DNA from: Nitrospira sp.
GTDB taxonomy: Bacteria > Nitrospirota > Nitrospiria > Nitrospirales > Nitrospiraceae
Length of the DNA: 60,136 bases
Direction: 5' to 3'
NCBI GenBank assembly: GCA_005116945.1
Contig: SWDH01000038.1
Span: 105,578-165,713 of the forward strand
The translations under genes and the position numbers were made by a program. Of this stretch, positions 8,110 through 15,339 are shown one piece after another. Under the pieces are notes generated by a model that worked only from the letters and a program-made list of their open reading frames with translations, searched no databases and had not been told where the DNA came from. How positions within the stretch are numbered: the first letter of the stretch is position 1; each line of letters opens with the position of its first letter.

Positions 8110-8568
8110 ATGAGTAGACAACCGTTTATTTCCGCCGACCTGAGGCCGGATATGGCCGTGCAGTCTGATCCGGCCCAGCCGACGCTTACTGGTCGAGCGA
8201 CGACAGCGCAATTGGCCGATGCCGCACGGGCCTTGTTGTCCGAAGAAGAACGGCAACAGGTGGAGCGAGGGCAGCAGGACAAACATGAGCAACTCATGGC
8301 AACCGTTCCCCAACCCAATCCCAATGTGCAGGGGACGACGTTGGAAGGAGAAACCGTGTTACTCGATCTCAGTACAGGCCGCTACTACACACTTAATCGG
8401 GTGGGAACGGCGATCTGGGAGCGTTGTACCGGCAATCAGTCTCTCCAAGACATCCACATGACGCTCTGCACGCGGTTCGAAGCCTCGCCGGAACGCATCG
8501 CCGATGATCTCGTCGCTCTCGTGACACATTTGGGTCACGAGGGACTCTTAACATTGGAAAGGAGGTGA
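8110..8568 (+). CDS. PqqD-family RiPP leader-recognition protein (copy 2)
   Basis: A 152-residue protein whose last ~85 residues form the RRE domain, closely matching copy 1 (G-E-T-V-L-L-D-L-S-T-G-R-Y-Y-T-L-N is identical). It has a longer N-terminal extension (~65 residues) rich in Gln, Ala and acidic residues, with no recognised motif. A clear AAAGGAGGG at about 8093 sits before ATG 8110. As with copy 1, its end (GAAAGGAGGTGA) forms the ribosome binding site of the next precursor. Two RREs with three precursors suggest cassette duplication, and perhaps that each RRE prefers its own precursor or enzyme set. Confidence 0.9.
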   Translation: MSRQPFISADLRPDMAVQSDPAQPTLTGRATTAQLADAARALLSEEERQQVERGQQDKHEQLMATVPQPNPNVQGTTLEGETVLLDLSTGRYYTLNRVGTAIWERCTGNQSLQDIHMTLCTRFEASPERIADDLVALVTHLGHEGLLTLERR

Positions 8569-8574
8569 AGACGA

Positions 8575-8712
8575 ATGGAGATTCAGCAGAAGGAATCCTA
8601 TACGGAGCCCGTGTTAGTAGCGCACGAAATGCTGCGTGACATCACCGGCGGAACGTCTGGTGTGAAGACTAGTGACAAGACCGGCAAGGAGAGCGACGGC
8701 ACCAGCTTCTAA
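8575..8712 (+). CDS. RiPP precursor peptide 2, lasso-type leader
   Basis: A 45-residue gene, ATG 6 bases after the AGGAGGTGA at the end of PqqD copy 2. The leader keeps Y9, P12, L14, H17, E18, L20 and R21-D22-I23-T24-G25. The putative 20-residue core (from G26) has no Cys; it is rich in Ser/Thr/Lys/Asp and ends D-G-T-S-F. D34 is core position 9 with Gly at position 1, so of the three precursors this is the only one that could form a classical lasso ring. Ser44 next to the C-terminus would suit kinase action of the HprK-like protein. A 17-bp hairpin follows. Confidence 0.85.
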   Translation: MEIQQKESYTEPVLVAHEMLRDITGGTSGVKTSDKTGKESDGTSF

Positions 8713-8742
8713 GTTGGGGTGGTTCAAGTCGCTGTTGAAAAA

Positions 8743-8780
8743 CGTGAGCTGGCCGGTTCGAGAGAACCGGCCAGCTCATG
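8743..8780 (+). terminator. Long hairpin after precursor 2
   Basis: Arms GAGCTGGCCGGTTC (8746-8759) and GAACCGGCCAGCTC (8764-8777) are exactly complementary, closing a GAGA loop (GNRA type), and three more outer pairs (one G-U) extend the stem to 17. No T-run follows, which argues against a simple intrinsic terminator and for a stability element or a leaky terminator. Confidence 0.8.
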
Positions 8781-8789
8781 ATTTGAACG

Positions 8790-8944
8790 AGATGGCCTAC
8801 GGATCACCGGTGAGGCAACGGATGGTCTTCATTCCTGAGCCCGTCATTCTTTTGTTTCGGCAGCGCAGGGTGAAGATAGATAGAGGCCGTCGCTCCCGTG
8901 AGCTGTCTGAGGCACGGGGGACTTTAACAATCGAAAGGGGGTGA
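8790..8944 (+). pseudogene. Relic of a third PqqD gene
   Basis: Between precursors 2 and 3 the DNA aligns with the end of PqqD copy 2. GTCGCTCCCGTGA (8889-8901) matches GTCGCTCTCGTGA; then after 19 unmatched bases in both, CACGGGGGACTTTAACA... runs in parallel to the TGA, with one base missing. The reading ends G-T-L-T-I-E-R-G against G-L-L-T-L-E-R-R. Homology is clear for about 8879-8944 and uncertain before that. The surviving part still supplies the ribosome binding site (AAAGGGGGTGA) of precursor 3. Confidence 0.65.
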
Positions 8945-8950
8945 AGAAGA

Positions 8951-9079
8951 ATGGAACAACAGAAGAAGGAGTCGTACGCCGAGCCCGTGTTGATCGTGCA
9001 TGAATTGCTGCGCGATATCACTGGGCAGAGTTCGGGTGGGGGGTGTCAAAAAGCGCTGGATAACACCTGCGTCGACTAA
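8951..9079 (+). CDS. RiPP precursor peptide 3, lasso-type leader
   Basis: A 42-residue gene with AAAGGGGGTGA at about 8934-8944 before ATG 8951. Leader positions Y9, P12, L14, H17, E18, L20 and R21-D22-I23-T24-G25 match precursors 1 and 2. The core begins Q26-S-S-G-G-G as in precursor 1 (Q-S-S-G-Y-N) and has C32 and C40, again spaced C-x7-C, then two residues to the end. D37 is core position 12, too far for a standard 7-9 residue lasso ring. The shared Q-S-S-G and Cys pair suggest a common modification for precursors 1 and 3. Confidence 0.85.
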   Translation: MEQQKKESYAEPVLIVHELLRDITGQSSGGGCQKALDNTCVD

Positions 9080-9085
9080 TCGATG

Positions 9086-9155
9086 CCCCTGGTGACAGGG
9101 GTACGAAGAGTGCGCTGGCTAGACTGGTTGGCGAAAAACCGCCAACCAGTCTAGC
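9086..9155 (+). terminator. Tandem hairpins after precursor 3
   Basis: First stem: CCCCTG (9086-9091), GTGA loop, CAGGGG (9096-9101). Second stem: GCTAGACTGGTTGGCG (9118-9133) pairs with 9140-9155 over 16 bases with a six-base loop. Together they close the peptide locus. The GTGA loop is again GNRA. There is no T-run, so mechanism is uncertain. Confidence 0.8.
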
Positions 9156-9260
9156 GGTGTTCCTGCATGGGCGGTGATGCCTAAGCCGCTGACCCTCGGA
9201 GTGCCTCGCGAGAAGAGGAGAGCCTGTGCCGGATGATCTGTGTTGGGATAGGTGTCGGCC

Positions 9261-10295
9261 ATGATTGAGCGTATCAACTGGTTCTTTGAGCGGGTGTGGG
9301 AGACGGTGTTTGCGTCATTCCACTCCTGGGCCAGCTTTCAAGAGGCCCTTGGGCGGATTCCGCAGGTGTTCGTCAACTTCACGAACGGCCTGGCCTGGCC
9401 TTATCTGCTCTCCAGTCTGGTGCTGGCCTGGTTGCTCTATCTTGTCGCCATGCGGCAGGGTGGCACGACCGCCAAGTCCTTTCGCGAGTTTGTGTTTCCA
9501 GCACGCCTGTATCGCCATCCGTCCACGCTGTTGGATTTCCGTTTCATGGCTGTCGATACTGTGCTGAATTTTCTCATGTGGATCCCGGTCTTTACCGGGG
9601 TCGGCCTCCTGACTGCCAAGATTCTCTCGGTGGTGGTGATCCAGCGATTAGGCTGGGAGCCTCCTGGGTCAATGACCCCGGTGGCGATCGCCGTCGCGAC
9701 TATGGGGTTTATGCTCTTGTCCGATCTGATCAATTACTGGGCGCATGTATGGCTCCACAAGAATCCTGTCCTCTGGTCATTCCACCAAGTGCATCATTCC
9801 GCCGAAGTGCTGACACCGGCGGCCGCATATCGGGTGCATCCGGTTGAAAATCTGATCACGGTGGCACTTCAGGCGCCGGTAGCCGGACTGTTGGCCCTAT
9901 TGTTTCAAAATGTGCTCGGGCGTGACCGGCAGTTCATGATGATCTTTGGCGTGAGCATTTTCGGGTTTGTCTATGGTTTGCTGGGGACTCATCTTCGGCA
10001 CTCCCATATCTGGATGTCCTATGGGCCTTGGTTGAACCGGTTCGTGATGAGCCCGGCACACCACCAACTTCATCACAGCATCGACCCCCGGCATTGGAAT
10101 AAGAATTTTGGGGTGAGGTTCACGTTCTGGGATGCGCTGTTCGGCACGCTCTATGTGCCAAGGGAACCCGAAACGCTACAGGTCGGTCTGCCAGACGCTG
10201 ACTCACGAGACTTTGCGACTGTGCGAAAACTCTATTTTCTTCCGTTCGAAAAGGCGGGAAGAGGGCTCCTTTCATTAGGACAGAGGAGAAAGTGA
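9261..10295 (+). CDS. Sterol desaturase/fatty acid hydroxylase family membrane protein
   Basis: A 344-residue integral membrane protein with the histidine clusters of the di-iron hydroxylase superfamily: H-x4-N-P-V-L-W-S-F-H-Q-V-H-H-S near residue 170, H-P-V-E soon after, H-L-R-H-S-H near 250, and H-H-Q-L-H-H-S near 270. Members hydroxylate or desaturate sterol, carotenoid or fatty-acyl chains; the substrate is not evident. ATG 9261 is chosen; a GTG nine bases earlier is possible. It follows the hairpins of the peptide locus by about 100 bases and is probably independently expressed. Confidence 0.85.
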   Translation: MIERINWFFERVWETVFASFHSWASFQEALGRIPQVFVNFTNGLAWPYLLSSLVLAWLLYLVAMRQGGTTAKSFREFVFPARLYRHPSTLLDFRFMAVDTVLNFLMWIPVFTGVGLLTAKILSVVVIQRLGWEPPGSMTPVAIAVATMGFMLLSDLINYWAHVWLHKNPVLWSFHQVHHSAEVLTPAAAYRVHPVENLITVALQAPVAGLLALLFQNVLGRDRQFMMIFGVSIFGFVYGLLGTHLRHSHIWMSYGPWLNRFVMSPAHHQLHHSIDPRHWNKNFGVRFTFWDALFGTLYVPREPETLQVGLPDADSRDFATVRKLYFLPFEKAGRGLLSLGQRRK

Positions 10296-10615
10296 AACAG
10301 GCACAGCCGTCTCGCGATAACTCCTGCTTCCTCCTGACGTTTGGGTGAGTTTGTTCGTGCCTCAGCCACGAACAATGCGGTGAAGGCCCTCCGTCGAGCG
10401 ATCAGCCTCTCACGATAGCGCAACACATTGAAGCCCTCCGTTCTTTTTTGATCTTCGCAAGACGTTATCGCCGTTGCTCCTGAAAAAATCTGCATGGTAG
10501 GATAGTCTGCAGTGGATGCTGCACGTTGCGCTATGAGTATTGAGTTAGATCGATAGTTTTCTTGCTCAAGACTCAGCACCCAGGACCGAGCATTTCTTGA
10601 GAAATGGAAGCTGTG
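10296..10615. other. Intergenic region with one inverted repeat
   Basis: No gene found. A perfect stem TTGTTCGTG (10351-10359) / CACGAACAA (10367-10375) with a 7-base loop lies 55 bases after the desaturase-family gene and may act as its 3' end. The stretch GATTAGAT-like AT-rich DNA near 10540 could hold the promoter of the downstream redoxin, but no clear pair of boxes is seen. Confidence 0.5.
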
Positions 10616-11146
10616 ATGAAACGAATAATCTTTGCTCTTGGCGCGCTGCTGATTCCTGTTCTTGCAGCCCACATGGTCCTTGCTGCAGGGCTATTCAAGG
10701 TGGGCGAGAAGGCACCGTCGTTTGCGTTGACTGCCATCACCGGTGAGACTGTGGGGCTGGATACCTATAAAGGGAAGGTCGTGGTACTCGGACTGTTTCA
10801 TATCTGCGACCCTTGTATGGTGCAGGGATCAGCTCTCCAAAACGTTTCTGAGGTCACGAAAGGGAAAGACGTAGTCGTGCTCGGCGTCAATTCTTCCGGT
10901 GACTCCAAGAAGAGTGTCGGGGAGTTCTTGTCCGCGTTTCCTGTAAAAGTCACCTATCCATACCTGCTTGATCCAAACAAGGTGACGGACAAATTGTACG
11001 GCGGAGGGAAGTTTATTCCCAATGTGTACGTGATCGACCAGCAGGGTGTGATCCGGTGGCAGCGAGTCGGCAATATGGATCTGGCCGGCGAAGAGACGAT
11101 TGTGGCGGAAGTTGAAAAGCTGTTGGCAGCTGGAAGCAAGATGTAG
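10616..11146 (+). CDS. Periplasmic TlpA/AhpC-type thioredoxin-like protein
   Basis: A 176-residue exported redoxin. ATG 10616 gives a standard signal peptide (M-K-R-I-I-F, hydrophobic stretch, A-A-G near residue 25); an ATG at 10604 would add four residues. The mature part has E-K-A-P-S-F-A-L-T, C-D-P-C in place of W-C-x-x-C (F-H-I-C-D-P-C), and the V-I-D-Q-Q-G-V-I-R strand. TlpA/ResA-type proteins reduce disulfides, for example during cytochrome c assembly. It starts a run of same-strand genes that continues to 14504. Confidence 0.85.
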   Translation: MKRIIFALGALLIPVLAAHMVLAAGLFKVGEKAPSFALTAITGETVGLDTYKGKVVVLGLFHICDPCMVQGSALQNVSEVTKGKDVVVLGVNSSGDSKKSVGEFLSAFPVKVTYPYLLDPNKVTDKLYGGGKFIPNVYVIDQQGVIRWQRVGNMDLAGEETIVAEVEKLLAAGSKM

Positions 11147-11167
11147 GAAGCGGGAAGGCGAGGCCTC

Positions 11168-11220
11168 TCTCTGCTCGCAGACCGCGCACGATCAGAATGT
11201 GCCCGGTCGATGCGCGCATT
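11168..11220 (+). repeat. Short interspersed repeat, copy A
   Basis: GCGCACGATCAGAA (11184-11197) and TCGATGCGCGCA (11207-11218) both recur, inverted, at 23488-23501 and 23410-23421. The order is the same on the opposite strand, but the spacing differs (9 bases here, 66 there). This looks like a degenerate dispersed intergenic element. Confidence 0.45.
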
Positions 11221-11287
11221 CGGAGAGACCCCGCCTCCCCGCTTGGAAAGTAACCGACTTCTGCGAGAGTGGAGAGGAAAGAAGACG

Positions 11288-11527
11288 ATGGACGAAATGG
11301 AAGAGGGGAAGCAGAAATTTTTAGAGGTGGTGAAGGGGATTGATGCAGTTGTGCAGGTGGTGATCCCGGTGACACCTTCTAATAGCATGTTTCTGATTTC
11401 GCTCACGAAGGGGCCGAATCGAAAATTCATTACGGTTTCGGAGGATGACATTGTCGATCTGCCGAACGAGGCGAGCATTTTGTCCAAGGTCACAAAAACC
11501 GTCAAAGACGCCATCTCCGCATTGTGA
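11288..11527 (+). CDS. Conserved small hypothetical protein
   Basis: A 79-residue acidic protein starting at ATG 11288 after GAGAGGAAAGAAG. The open frame extends upstream to 11210, but that part crosses the repeat and has no start with a ribosome binding site. No motif recognised; predicted mixed alpha/beta with a C-terminal helix. It lies between the redoxin and a metallo-hydrolase-fold gene in the same direction. Confidence 0.65.
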   Translation: MDEMEEGKQKFLEVVKGIDAVVQVVIPVTPSNSMFLISLTKGPNRKFITVSEDDIVDLPNEASILSKVTKTVKDAISAL

Positions 11528-11573
11528 TCCATCCGTGTCATAAGCTATTAGCGATACGCCATCGGTTCTTGTT

Positions 11574-12176
11574 ATGAAAAATCTGCTTCCCGGCATTTGG
11601 CAATGGTCCTGGTTCTCTGAAGAGAAGCAGCTTGATTTCAACGGGCTTTTCTTGACGGTCGGGGAACACAAGATTCTGATTGATCCTCCGCCGATGACAG
11701 GCGATGCGAGTTCGGTGATTCTCCGCAACAGTCCTGTCGATTACATCATCGTGACGAATCGTGACCATGCACGTGAAGCGGTGAGGTGCCAAGGCGAATT
11801 TCGCTGCCAGCTGCATGTACCGGCAGCGGATGCAGCACAGATGGATCTCAAGCCGACGAAGACGTTCAAGGATGGGGAATTGCTTGCGGGAGGGATCTGG
11901 GCGATCCAGTTGAAAGACCAAAAGTCTCCCGGTGAGTCGGCCTTGTTCATTCCGCAAGGGAAGGGTGTGCTAATTGTCGGCGATGCGTTGATCGGGAAGC
12001 CGTCCGGCTCCGTCAGCATGCTCCCCGATGAAAAATACGTCGATGTGACGAAGGCTCGAGAAGGATTACGCCGGCTCCTCAAGTATAACTTCGATAGTCT
12101 GTTGGTCGGCGACGGTGTCTCGATTCTGACCGGTGCCAAGCTGGCGGTCGAACGATTGTTTCAGCCCTCATCATGA
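11574..12176 (+). CDS. Metallo-beta-lactamase-fold protein
   Basis: A 200-residue protein with the layout of a short metallo-hydrolase: G-L-F-L-T-V-G-E-H-K-I-L-I-D-P-P, then D-Y-I-I-V-T-N-R-D-H-A-R-E, where the usual H-x-H-x-D-H is reduced to N-R-D-H, then a G-D-A strand (I-V-G-D-A-L) and a C-terminal G-D-G. The missing first histidines suggest altered metal binding or no hydrolase activity. Its TGA overlaps the ATG of the next gene, so the two are translationally coupled. Confidence 0.75.
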   Translation: MKNLLPGIWQWSWFSEEKQLDFNGLFLTVGEHKILIDPPPMTGDASSVILRNSPVDYIIVTNRDHAREAVRCQGEFRCQLHVPAADAAQMDLKPTKTFKDGELLAGGIWAIQLKDQKSPGESALFIPQGKGVLIVGDALIGKPSGSVSMLPDEKYVDVTKAREGLRRLLKYNFDSLLVGDGVSILTGAKLAVERLFQPSS

Positions 12177-12997
12177 TGCTGCGCAACGGACTATCAGAGG
12201 AACTGAACCGCCAGGGCAATGAGCATTTCTCACGCGGGCTCTATACCGATGCCTATACCTGCTATGCGAAGGCTCTGGAATGCGACCGGCTGACCGGAGA
12301 TCAACGGGCGTTGGCTGCCACGCTGGGAAATCTTGGCAACATTTGCGCGGTGAGCGGGCGTCGGGAGTCGGCTCAGACGTATTACCAAGAAGTGTTGGAA
12401 CTCCAGAAAATTCTTGGGGATGAAAAGGGAATTGGTACGACGCTAGGCAATTTAGGGAACTTGAGAGCCGATGCGGGTGAATGGGACCGCGCCAAGGCCT
12501 ATTATCTCGAAGCGTTGGATCTGATGTGCAAGACGCAGGACGATGCAGGCAAGGCGGTACTGTTTTCCGATCTTGGCTTAGTCGCGCGCGAGACCAAAGA
12601 GTACGAGCAGGCTATAGGATACTATGAGCAATCGTTGGTGTTGATGCGGCGATTGGGGAATGAGGGCGGTGTCGCCGATGCCTGGCGCATGATCGGTCGA
12701 ACATTTTTACTCCAGCAGCGCTATGACGACGCCATTGCCTGTTGCCAGACAAGCCAATCCATTGCCGAACGGGCGCGCGATGAGCTGCGGACGGGTGGTG
12801 CTCGCTATGTGCTGGTCCAATGTTATGAAGAGACTGGCAAATTGCGTGAGGCGGCAGATCTTCTTGAATTAGTGGTGCATATGGATCGGAAATATCAGCT
12901 ACCTAAACTTCAAGAGAACATGCAACGGTTGGCGGTCTTGCATGCCCGTCTTGCCGGGCAAGGTGGGGCGCCGCTTCCGAGAAAGGCGCACACATGA
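12173..12997 (+). CDS. Tetratricopeptide repeat protein
   Basis: A 274-residue soluble protein made largely of TPR/TPR_12 units of about 40 residues (G-N-L-G-N, A-x-x-Y-Y-x-x-A/V-L-x-L patterns from residue ~15 to ~240). TPRs mediate protein contacts; the partner is unknown. ATG 12173 overlaps the preceding stop; ATG 12176 is also possible. The stop overlaps the next gene's start (ATGA), continuing the coupled run. Confidence 0.85.
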   Translation: MMLRNGLSEELNRQGNEHFSRGLYTDAYTCYAKALECDRLTGDQRALAATLGNLGNICAVSGRRESAQTYYQEVLELQKILGDEKGIGTTLGNLGNLRADAGEWDRAKAYYLEALDLMCKTQDDAGKAVLFSDLGLVARETKEYEQAIGYYEQSLVLMRRLGNEGGVADAWRMIGRTFLLQQRYDDAIACCQTSQSIAERARDELRTGGARYVLVQCYEETGKLREAADLLELVVHMDRKYQLPKLQENMQRLAVLHARLAGQGGAPLPRKAHT

Positions 12998-13431
12998 GTA
13001 AAGAAGTCTCGCCAGACTGGACCACTCTCAGGGCTTCGCTGGTCTCCCCCTTCCCTCAACTACAAGAATTGGAGGCGGGCGGTGCGATGACGATGGATCT
13101 TGGATCCGATGGCTGGATGCTGGAGCTCACGCCGGACGGACGGTTACTTTGCCAGTATGGTATGGCGCTGGACGATGTGATGACACTGTTGTCTGATGGA
13201 ACACCGGAGGATCTTGGCACCGACGAGATCGCAAAGCAGGCCAAGTATTACATCCAACCCGAGGTCTCGAAGTACCGTGCGATTCTGCTGAAATCAGGTT
13301 TTTCTGAACAGACTGAAATGACCGATGACTATGTAGCCGCGTGTTTCAATCGGAGCATAGACAAGACAAATCCTGTGGCCGTGCAGGATCTCATTCGCTG
13401 GTGTGTGAGGACGATCGGTGTGGCTCGGTGA
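12994..13431 (+). CDS. Hypothetical protein in TPR-methyltransferase run
   Basis: A 145-residue acidic protein with no motif I recognise and no membrane segment. It begins with ATGA overlapping the TPR gene and ends with GTGA overlapping the methyltransferase start, so it is translated as part of the same coupled operon. Confidence 0.75.
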   Translation: MSKEVSPDWTTLRASLVSPFPQLQELEAGGAMTMDLGSDGWMLELTPDGRLLCQYGMALDDVMTLLSDGTPEDLGTDEIAKQAKYYIQPEVSKYRAILLKSGFSEQTEMTDDYVAACFNRSIDKTNPVAVQDLIRWCVRTIGVAR

Positions 13432-14504
13432 GCAGGCAGCTCTCCACATTCGATGACTTCCGCAATGCGATTACGGCGTACCGGTTGCCGCGTGTGTTGA
13501 TTGCCGCGATTGAGCTGAACCTCTTTACTGCTATAGGAACCCAAGCATGGGCCATTCCAGATCTGGCTCGTGACATGAAAGTGAGTGAGCGAGGGTTGGC
13601 GATTCTCTGCCGAATCCTCGCGATGGCTGGGCTGCTGAAGAAGCAGGGCGAGATCTACCGGAGTAGCCGGTTGGGCGCCACGGCGTTGAACGCGCGCCAC
13701 CCGGCCTATCGAGGGGACTATCTCCGGCTCATCACAAGCCATTGGGCCGATTGGGGGCGTCTGCCGGAATCTGTGAAGAGTGGATTGCCTCTCGATCACG
13801 ACGAGCTGGATGAGCCTGATTATCGACGTCAATTCACATGGGCGATGCATCACCGGACCTTGGAGACGGCTCCGAAAATTGCTGCTCAGATTGGTTTGCG
13901 TGACGCGCGGACTCTGCTCGATCTTGGTGGCGGCCCCGGCACCTATGCCATGGCTTTTCTTACAAAAAATCCTTCGCTGCGGGCCACCGTATGCGACCGT
14001 CCTGCAGCTCTCGACGTAGCGAAGGAAATCGCATCGACTCACAAGGCCGCCGCGCGACTCTCCTATCTGCCGCTGGACATACTGACAGAAGCTATTCCCG
14101 GTATCTATGATGTCATCTGGTATTCGAACGTGCTCCACATCTATTCGCCGCAAGACAATCAGGCGCTGTTTCGCCGAGCGTTCGCGGCATTGAATCCCGG
14201 AGGCCGCCTCCTGATTCAGGATGCCTTTCTCCACGATAGGGAGGGCCTCTTTCCCGAAGAAGCTAGTCTCTTTGCCATTTCGATGTTGTTGTTCACCGAG
14301 AGGGGGAACACCTATTCTGCGGCTGAGACAAGGGCCTGGTTGACGGATGCCGGGTTCGAGCGGATCAAAGTCTTGCGGATGAAGAAGGGGACGGAGGACT
14401 GGGAGGGCGGGATATTGGAAGCACGGTCTCCTGAAACGAACAAAAAAACGCCCGTCCTCCGAACAGGATCAGTAAAACATTTACGACCCCGCTCATTGAG
14501 CTGA
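13428..14504 (+). CDS. O-methyltransferase family 2 / class I SAM-dependent methyltransferase
   Basis: A 358-residue protein. Residues ~10-90 form a winged-helix dimerisation domain (G-L-L-K-K-Q-G-E-I-Y-R-S-S-R), followed by the SAM motif L-L-D-L-G-G-G-P-G-T-Y (post I near residue 165) and D-V-I-W-Y-S-N-V-L-H-I-Y. This matches plant-type/CrtF-like O-methyltransferases acting on small molecules. GTG 13428 overlaps the previous TGA (GTGA) and is the natural start. The last ~47 residues overlap tail-to-tail with a membrane gene on the other strand and are Lys/Arg/Ser-rich, so may be a dispensable extension. Confidence 0.85.
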   Translation: MSRQLSTFDDFRNAITAYRLPRVLIAAIELNLFTAIGTQAWAIPDLARDMKVSERGLAILCRILAMAGLLKKQGEIYRSSRLGATALNARHPAYRGDYLRLITSHWADWGRLPESVKSGLPLDHDELDEPDYRRQFTWAMHHRTLETAPKIAAQIGLRDARTLLDLGGGPGTYAMAFLTKNPSLRATVCDRPAALDVAKEIASTHKAAARLSYLPLDILTEAIPGIYDVIWYSNVLHIYSPQDNQALFRRAFAALNPGGRLLIQDAFLHDREGLFPEEASLFAISMLLFTERGNTYSAAETRAWLTDAGFERIKVLRMKKGTEDWEGGILEARSPETNKKTPVLRTGSVKHLRPRSLS

Positions 14505-14781
14505 AGAGGAACAGGGCGCCGAGTTCGCCTTGTCCGCCCAGGATGCTCGTGATTGTGGCAAGGTCTAGGGCCAATCCCACCGTTCCATAGATGACGCAGA
14601 CCATAGCGGTCCAGGCCCATCCCATCCACACAAGGCCCGCAAGCGCGATAGGAAATGCGAGAAGGTAGAGCATCCATCCGGATCGGGCGGTCTCCGTCGT
14701 AACCGGTATAAGCTCGGCGGTATTGGCTCCGATAAGGCAGAGTCCTGCAAGTAGGCCGATCAGTGTCCAGGTGTGTCGCAT
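14365..14781 (-). CDS. Small membrane protein, four predicted TM segments
   Basis: A 138-residue hydrophobic protein with four membrane segments (about residues 5-22, 38-58, 63-82, 85-108) and a Pro/Ser-rich tail. The regular spacing of hydrophobic helices supports a real gene, although no family is recognised. It converges on the methyltransferase with a 140-base overlap (14365-14504); most of the overlap encodes the low-complexity tail. Confidence 0.65.
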   Translation of the reverse strand: MRHTWTLIGLLAGLCLIGANTAELIPVTTETARSGWMLYLLAFPIALAGLVWMGWAWTAMVCVIYGTVGLALDLATITSILGGQGELGALFLFSSMSGVVNVLLILFGGRAFFCSFQETVLPISRPPSPPSPSSSARL

Positions 14782-15339
14782 GTACGGGATGATAGTCTGG
14801 TTCGGCTGTGTACAGCAAGAGCAGGATGTATTGCTCGTCTCCCATGTGTGTAGACCATCGAAATCTTACCGTGCTCAAGGGGTTTCGCATAGCCTTGGTG
14901 GGAAATATAGGCCAGATCGCTCCGACGCTTTTATGGTCCATCCTGGCAAGGAGGTCTCCCGTGCGCCGGATAGTTTTCTGGCCCCTCTGCTTGGGCTTAA
15001 GGGTGGCAGTGTCTCTCTCTCTCCTCTTGAGCGCTCAATCGGATAAGCTCTTCAGCTATCTGCTGTACTCATGCATGGCATCACATCACTCTTCCGTCTC
15101 CTACCAAGTTCCACTTGTGACGGTATCCGAAAATCCCTATACCTCGAATTGAGAGGTATTGCCCGAGTAACGGTGCACGGGCAAACCCAACTCCACCAAT
15201 CTTGTTCTTCATGTTTCCCCTGACTATCCAGTCGGCTGATATCCCCCCCCCTCTTTCGAGGGGATTTCTCCCCATAGTGAAGGATTTACGCCAAGAAGTG
15301 TCGGTGCGAAACTCCGGTATGAGCAAAGGAGAACTGGAT
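14782..15339. other. Intergenic region upstream of exported hypothetical gene
   Basis: 558 bases with no supportable gene. Open frames here (for example 14808-15152) lack ribosome binding sites and family signals. A perfect hairpin CCCCTC-TTTC-GAGGGG lies at 15248-15263 following a run of eight C. It probably contains divergent promoters for the minus-strand membrane gene and the plus-strand gene at 15340. Confidence 0.45.

Noticed and set aside
14808..15152. 114-codon open frame upstream of 15340
   Set aside because: No ribosome binding site or conserved motif; overlapping frames exist in the same stretch.
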